Source of the DNA: Fragilariopsis cylindrus CCMP1102
Taxonomy: Eukaryota > Bacillariophyta > Bacillariophyceae > Bacillariales > Bacillariaceae
Reading direction: 5' to 3'
Length of the DNA stretch: 64,000 bases
Assembly (NCBI GenBank): GCA_900095095.1
Contig: FMBT01000291.1
Coordinates: 1,201,704 to 1,265,703, forward strand
Each line of letters begins with the position of its first letter. Positions within the stretch are counted from its first letter, which is position 1. The notes under the pieces were generated by a model. It ran no database searches. It saw nothing but the letters and a program-made list of their open reading frames with translations, and was not told where the DNA came from. Shown in pieces: positions 58,001 to 64,000 of the stretch. The translations under genes and the position numbers were made by a program.

Positions 58001-60083
58001 TCTTCCTAAGGTATCTGTTAATGCGGCAAGATTTCCATCGGGTTCTATCGTGCACGATGTAATTTGTCGAGGAGAATCGTGAATTTCGACTCCAGCATAA
58101 AGATCGATGGGTGCGCGATTAATAGCTGGAAATGGTAGAACAGAATCCCAATCATCTTCGTCCTTCTTGGTTATATCTTCTCCACAAGCTTTTATATTAT
58201 TGTCTTTATCCTTTCCCCCTGATTTCTCCTCCTCCTCCTCCTCTCTCTCCGTTACCACCACCACCAAAAAACCCAAAGATGCCACCGACAATGGAAGAAA
58301 TTGGATCGCTACTAACGGTAGAATTTTCATTTTTTTTCTCTTCACTAGATGGTGAACCGTAAAGTAATTCTTGTAAATCTCCTTGAAATCGACCTGGATA
58401 CTGATCTTCTGAAGTATAGAAGACTAGAGTGGGAAAAGAGTGATCAAAATTATTCTTGCAATATACTATTGCTTCATAATCTTTTGACCAATCACCATTG
58501 ATATCATTGGCATTGTTGTTACTGTCGTCTTTATCCTTCTTGTTCATGTCATCGTCGTCGTAAGTATCATCATTAGTACCAGTATCGATACCACGACCCA
58601 TCATGCCCACTTGATATGCATCATTCCATGATGTTGGGAATGGCGTCACACAATTAGTAGCCGCCGCTAATGGTGTCGGGTGATATTTAGGAATTGGTAT
58701 GACAACCATAGAGTTTGTAGCAGCACTATTACTATCCGTTATTGTATCGGATGGTGATATGACGGACGATAATAATGACAAATGGGCGTGCCATCTTATG
58801 AGAGGCTGTCCTAGAACATCTTCCAAAGAAGGTAGTTTGCTATTACTTGTACCGTCAATTAGTATGTTCCCATTTTCATTATCATTATCATTATCTTTCT
58901 TGTTAACAAATATGTCTGTGTACTTTTGGACAACCGACGGAAAGAGTCCCGCGTGATGGAGTCGAATACCAGTTCCATCTCCGTAACCAATCCAAACGTA
59001 CGTATCATCCCCAGCACAGGATACTGGTGTTGCCATCATATCCTTGCCACCGCTACTATCATCGTTATTTCCAGCAGCATCTTCCTTTACGCTGTGTTGT
59101 TGTGATTGAGTCGTCGAGATAGAGTAAGGAACTAACGATGTAACACCACCTGTGGGAATAAAGGGTACTATTACTTCTTTATTCTTTTTATTATCGCCTT
59201 TGTTCCTTCGTGTCCAACGACTACGATCGGCTGTAGTTTGAGGTAGATCTTCTTGGTTTGTACTTAAACGATCGCGTGGAAAGGGTTCAAAATAAGGATA
59301 AGCCTGTTCGCCTACATAAAAGCTCCGACGTAACAATTGCATCGATTTTGGTTGAACAGTAAATTCAATGGAAATAACTCGATTGGATTTAGTACCGACT
59401 ATTATCGCCAATCGTGGATTAGGTGAGATAGGTATAACGCCACCACTCATAAGCGATTTAGGTCGTTGCTGTTGCTGATGCTGCTCCTGATTATAATGAT
59501 CGTCGTCGTTTGTTTGACTTTCATCACTTTGTTGTTGATCGGCAACAACGAGTGTATCATCTATTGACAAATCAAGTCGTTCTAATGGTATCATAATTGC
59601 TGATGTGATAGCGTCTTCATCTTCTACTACCAATACCTCTACCGGTGCACCCACACCTGAAAATCCAACACTTTCCCTAAGAAGCTGTGCTGAAATACAT
59701 CGTTCGGTATATGCCATCATGGCTAGTATCGGTAGATTGCGACGACTGCTGCCACGAGATGTTGTTGTATCTGGGTCTAGAATACGACACAAACTTAATT
59801 GTGGAGCCTTTCGGTGACCGAATGTGTCATTTTCTCCTTTTGGTAATTTCGATTCAAGTATTTGTACATGCGACAACAATGCAGCGGCTTCAATGTATTT
59901 ACCGGAAGATTTTTCGCCCGATTCTTGTTGTTCCGAAGAGGTCACCATGGTTTGCCAAATATGAAGTGAGCTATCTATATTGACTAATATCACGTTATGA
60001 AACGAGTTGCCTTCAAAAACCTCTAGTAGTAGTAATAATAAAATAAATAGTTATGATGGTAGTTAGCTTGTACTTGTCATCAT
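55076..60083 (-). CDS. RAB3GAP2: RAB3GAP2-like regulatory subunit of Rab3GAP (one frameshift)
   Basis: Two overlapping frames (about 60022-58206 and 58345-55076) join in the GAGAGGAGGAGGAGG tract near 58230, one base extra or two missing, to give about 1,640 residues. The N-terminal beta-propeller-like part has SSLHIWQTMV, RLAIIVGTKSNRVISIEF, TYVWIGYGDGTGIRLHHAG, then DSPRQITSCTIEPDGNLAALTD, LGRVSLVDLTTKQIIRMWKGFRE and CVVEVWQMTHGTRVKSIQVG, the diagnostic Rab3GAP2 stretch. The rest is a long helical region. With the catalytic RAB3GAP1 it acts on Rab3 and as exchange factor for Rab18, in vesicle traffic, autophagy and lipid droplets. The first frame has no ATG; a 10-nt exon (60083-60074) reading MMTK through a 51-nt intron (60073-60023) fits, but the intron is short. 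Repeated Asp/Asn inserts lie in the propeller. Confidence 0.85.
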
Positions 60084-60761
60084 ATTATATGTCTAGTGTG
60101 TAGTGAGTGTTGACGTCGATTGAAGAATGAAGTTCGAAAGTATTTTTTTGGATTTTTTGAAGAGGACATTATTGACACAAGAAAACTGGTTCTATGTCTA
60201 TGTATGTCTCATAGATATGTAAATATTCATAGTATATATATCATACCCTTCTTGAGACGGGGACATCTGAGTATCCGCCCCCGTCTTTTCCTTTCTCCTC
60301 CACGTGGTTGAAGCGTAAAAAGTAAAGACACATAATCTCAAAATGTGATTGGTGATGGTTTGGCACCATTCACTAACGTAGCACACCGTTCTCCGATACC
60401 GGTATTTCTTTCAAAAATTTATTGGCCAAGAATCACAGACTTCTGCTTCTTGCTACTAGTAGGTCTAATGCCGTTACTTGCAGCAATACAACCATCTTCA
60501 AATAATATAATCGAATCACAAGGCCACTTTTAAGAGTACAGTAGCAGATCAATCCACATATCAATCGAAGCTACAGCCAGAGAAATACTTTCGATGATAA
60601 AACGCATTCTTCTCAAATTTTACGATGCACTCATCCATAATATATAAACATTTGAACCACCGATAATCAATAATTTTCAGCATGCTCCAGCTATCACTTC
60701 CGATACGAATATTAATACAAAGAGACGACACTACAAGAATGATCATCGGAATCGGATACCG
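60084..60761. other. Divergent promoter region
   Basis: About 680 bp between RAB3GAP2 (-) and the HAT-repeat protein (+). No coding signal. A pyrimidine-rich CCCCCGTCTTTTCCTTTCTCCTCC lies at about 60278-60301. Confidence 0.5.
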
Positions 60762-63640
60762 ATGATACTGCTTGTAAGAAAATCTTTATTTTGTCTAATA
60801 CTGGTATCTTTCTCATATCATCGATCATGTCACTCCTTAATGAAATCATCGTTGTCAATAGATATTTCCGTAACACGAAGGAGATTAATAAATCAATGCC
60901 CATCGTCGTCGTCGTCAATATCAACATCAACGTCAACATCATTTCTATCGATGGTTTTGGCACAAGATCCTCCTAACCGTCCGGACCAAAAACAAATAAT
61001 GCAAAACGATATTCCGATAATTCAGAATTTACAGAATCATCTAACGATACGAATAATAATAATAATAGAAACGACAATAATCGAAGGAAGCCACGCAAAC
61101 AAAAGTATCAGAGAAAGAGAATACCGGAAACGGAACGAGAACGGAAACGAATATATAAAGAACGACAACAACAGTATGAACGATTAATTGAACGAGCGGA
61201 GGGTACTACACCTAGTGTCTGGTCCTTTGATAATCTATTTCCAAAACCGGTGAGAGATGAACAAACGATCGATCAAGATCTGTACGGTGTAAGTCGAAGG
61301 GATCAGAAAATAAGACAACACAAATTATCACTTTCTTCAAATGACGATACAAGTACTTTCCCAAAATTGAAAACGACAACGACATCCGCAATTGATGCTA
61401 GCACTATGATGAGAAGTTGGAAAGAACCTGAAGTTTCTTCTACTACTCAAACACAATATTCAGATGACAATTCCAGTAGTAATATGGAGTCGACCTCGTC
61501 GACAATCAAAGAAATAACGGATAAGGAAGCGCAGGCACAAATTTTTGCATCAACTTATCCTACCTCAGCAACTTCTAATAGCAACACAACAACAACAACA
61601 ATAGCAGCAGCTGCAGCTGCAGCCATCGTTTCTGAACAGCCGACCTCGACCGAAAACAACACATCCGGCAAGGTTGATGTTACCCTTACACGTATGGTCG
61701 AAGATCGTCTATTCGGCTACCGAAGCGGAACGGATATGTACGAAACCTCACTGATTGGTGACGGTGCCATTCAATTTAGAGACGGGATACGGCTAGGCAA
61801 TCCACTTCGTGTCAATGCTGATCGACTTAATTATCACGCGAAAAAAGAATTACGCAGCAATCGACTAGAGGAAGCTCAAGAACTATACGAGCAGGCCATC
61901 CAGATTGATCCTCGTGATGGTCGAGCCTACATTGGATTGTCTAGGTGCGCACAACGACGACGGGATTTTTAAACTGGCAAAAGATATCTTCGAATTGGTA
62001 TCGCACAGAGTGTATCATGCGGATACGATTCGAAACCCGATGTGGGTGCCAACCCATTCCTGTTACAAACTTTGGGTTGCTTGGAAGAAAAAATGGGACA
62101 TTTATCGGAAGCTGAGTCGCTTTATATTAGTGCTGTTCGATCGAGGCCTTCCCATGCAGCCTCATGGGTGGCCCTGGCGCAAATAAGAACACGCAAATTT
62201 CGTCAAGGTGCGGCTGCGGGTCGTGTTTGTTTCCAAGCAGCAGAACGCGAACTGGAAAAGGTGGGGATGCCACCCTCATCATACGTATATACAGCTTGGG
62301 CGTCACTAGAATATAAAAAGTGTGGCGATGTTCGACGGGCAAGGAAGCTATTTAAAGCCGCCTTAATGGTCGACAAGAAATGCTCTGCGGCCTGGTTGCA
62401 ACTGGGGATGTTGGAGGCCGACCTTGATCATTGGGATCAGGCTGAATTATGCTATGAAACAGTTCTAAAGTTTGATCAGCGCAATTCTCGTGTTATACAG
62501 GCATATGCAATAATGGAATCCAAACGACCGTACTCAAATAGTCGCAAAGTCATTGACTTGTTTGAACGAGCATTAAAGGCTAATTCACGAGATGCTGGAG
62601 TGTTGCAACCATACGGACTATATGTGGCAAAATTAGGAGATATCGACTCAGCTCGAGACTTGTTACGACGTGCGACAGAGGTCAATAAGCGACATGCACC
62701 TGCGTGGCAAGCGTGGGGTGTCATGGAAACTCGAGAGGGCTATCCAGAAGAAGCACGCAATATTTTTCAACAAGGAATTTGGGCATGTGCACAACTGACG
62801 GGAGGTCAATCTGGTGGATATAAGTGTGCTCGACTATGGCAGGGCTGGGGTGTTCTGGAGGCTTCCGAGGGTGACTTTGCTGCTGCTCGTCGTTGCTTCA
62901 GCCGTGCCTTGGATGCAGACAACCGTAATTTAGCCGCCATTACGGCCTGGACGCATATGGAGGAAGGACTTGACAATCTAAGTGAGGCACGACAACTATT
63001 TAAGCAATCACTAGAAAAGTTTACACCAGGAACAGATGAAACTAAACAATTATTTAGAGCATATGAGTTGATGGAACAAAGAAGTGGGAATGAGGCCAAT
63101 GCACAAGAAGTCTATCGACAATCAATGAGAGAATCTTTCTCTGTAGCCTCAGCGGATCAAGGGGATTCTTCATTTTCAAATTATTCACCCTCAGTTGTTC
63201 GGACGAAAAATGAAGAAAAAGTACCGCAGTCACAAGATGATCCAGACGGTAAAAATCGGACTCCCAAGAAAAAGAGGGAGTTTGAAGTTTCTAGATGGGA
63301 TCAAGGAGGCTCGAGCTCAATGAAAGCTGAAATGATGCTCGATGATGCACAAGAAGTCTTTCGACAATCAATGAAAGAATCTTTCTCTGTAGCCACAGCG
63401 GATGAAAAACAACCGCAGTCACAAGATGATCCGGACGGTAAAAATCGGACTCCCAAGAAAAAGAGGGAGTTTGAAGTTTCTAGATGGGATCAAGAAGGCT
63501 CGAGCTCAATGAAAGCTGAAATGATGCTTGACGGGTCAATTGAAGGCAAGGTACCTAGAAGCGCGATGAATAAAAAGAAGAAGAAACCGACTTCATCATC
63601 AACAACATCAACATCAACACCACCATCGGACCCGAAATAA
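60762..63640 (+). CDS. HAT/TPR-repeat RNA-processing protein, HCF107/MBB1-like, with signal peptide (frameshifts)
   Basis: The start at 60762 gives a hydrophobic leader (LVRKSLFCLILVSFSYH) and a Ser/Thr-rich stretch. The frame changes near 60995 (one base missing), near 61966 (T tract) and near 62005; between breaks the coding is good (TPSVWSFDNLFPKPVRDEQ, RLEEAQELYEQAIQIDPRDG). From 62042 on at least eight half-a-TPR repeats follow (AWASLEYKKCGDVRRARKLF, AWLQLGMLEADLDHWDQAEL, PAWQAWGVMETREGYPEEAR, LWQGWGVLEASEGDFAAARR). This order and spacing match plant HCF107 and algal MBB1, which protect and process psbB/psbH transcripts in the plastid; yeast/human PRP6-type factors are the alternative. 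The leader favours the plastid. The C-terminal tail is an internal duplication. I infer a plastid mRNA-stability role, not the target RNA. Confidence 0.75.
63101..63535 (+). repeat. Imperfect tandem duplication in the C-terminal tail of the HAT-repeat gene
   Basis: GCACAAGAAGTCT.. at 63101 recurs at 63347, and CCGCAGTCACAAGATGATCC at 63224 recurs at 63413. The block around KNRTPKKKREFEVSRWDQ is nearly identical in both copies. The first copy carries about 57 extra bases. Frame is preserved, so it lengthens the tail by about 63-80 residues. Confidence 0.9.
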
Positions 63641-64000
63641 TTTCCTTTGGGTTTTACCAATTACGCTATTATTACAGTTCCTCTACTAATGCTATTCTAG
63701 AAAACATAAATTACACCAACCACTACAATTTGAAGCTTTAAAATTATAATAATTTGACAGATATCTTTTCTATCCAATACGTTATCTTCAGATTTTGATT
63801 ATACAGTTTTTTTGTTTTTTTCATCTTAAGACTCCAGTTCAGTTGAGTGTGCATGCTAGATAAATGTTGTAGTTGTATATTTTTCACGATTTAAGTTTTC
63901 TGTCTGATGAATTCATAGAAATTGATTGACTATATTTTCTAGCTAGACTACTGCACTAGTGGTTATCCTTCCTCTTAGAATGTGTTATGATAGTTGTAGT
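63641..64000. other. 3' flank at window end
   Basis: AT-rich sequence after the stop codon of the HAT-repeat gene. No further gene begins before the window ends. Confidence 0.5.

Noticed and set aside
1-64000. Alternative genetic code as the reason for in-frame stops
   Set aside because: The interruptions are frame changes, not single reassigned stop codons, and long intact genes end at ordinary TAA, TAG and TGA.

Overview
This is nuclear DNA from a photosynthetic protist with a secondary plastid, most likely a diatom or close stramenopile relative. The genes are eukaryotic, with GT-AG introns mostly 100-330 nt long. Several proteins begin with a signal peptide followed by a phenylalanine at the cleavage site (SAF, HAF, ESF, TSF), the signature of ASAFAP-type import into a four-membrane plastid. 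The metacaspase has its p10 part before p20, an arrangement described in algae with secondary plastids. The sequence is AT-rich, gene-dense and full of Asn/Gln/Ser/Asp-rich simple-sequence coding stretches. I found no transposons, rRNA, CRISPR arrays or confident tRNA genes.

Layout. 1-7.7 kb: a plastid-type GNAT acetyltransferase (-), a nucleoside hydrolase (+, 5' end unresolved), a 3-ketoacyl-CoA reductase (-), a small plastid-type protein (-) and a DnaJ protein with three C-terminal beta-type repeats (+). 7.9-14 kb: the rRNA-processing nuclease LAS1 (-), divergent from large disordered protein I (+), which carries a thioredoxin-fold segment. 14-20 kb: a secreted flavin amine oxidase (-), an LLPH-like nucleolar protein (+) and Ku80 (-). 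20.5-34 kb: two very large disordered proteins, II (about 2,440 residues) and III (1,606 residues), both (-). 34.4-36.2 kb: a two-pore K+ channel with EF hands and a likely plastid leader (+). 37-44.6 kb: U2AF large subunit (-), a small membrane protein (+), proteasome subunit RPN7 (-) and a plastid-type protein (+). 46-50.3 kb: a type III metacaspase (+) and a START-domain protein (-). 51-54.8 kb: the FACT subunit SPT16 (+) behind a cluster of E2F-like sites. 55-63.6 kb: RAB3GAP2 (-) and an HCF107/MBB1-like HAT-repeat protein (+), divergently transcribed.

Two observations stand out. First, proteins I, II and III share a roughly 50-residue helical motif that I do not recognise: one copy in I, two in II, two in III, all within about 18 kb. 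This looks like a locally expanded, undescribed family. Second, about half the genes are split by single-base frameshifts, usually in homopolymers or short repeats and most often of the missing-base type, while the protein sequence on either side stays well conserved. I read these as uncorrected long-read indels, so most split genes here are probably intact in the organism. The 3' half of SPT16 is the extreme case.

The genes are mostly unrelated housekeeping genes (rRNA processing, splicing, proteasome, chromatin, DNA repair, lipid elongation) mixed with plastid-targeted proteins. Many neighbours are divergent pairs sharing 250-800 bp promoters. Apart from the I/II/III family I see no pathway-level clustering.
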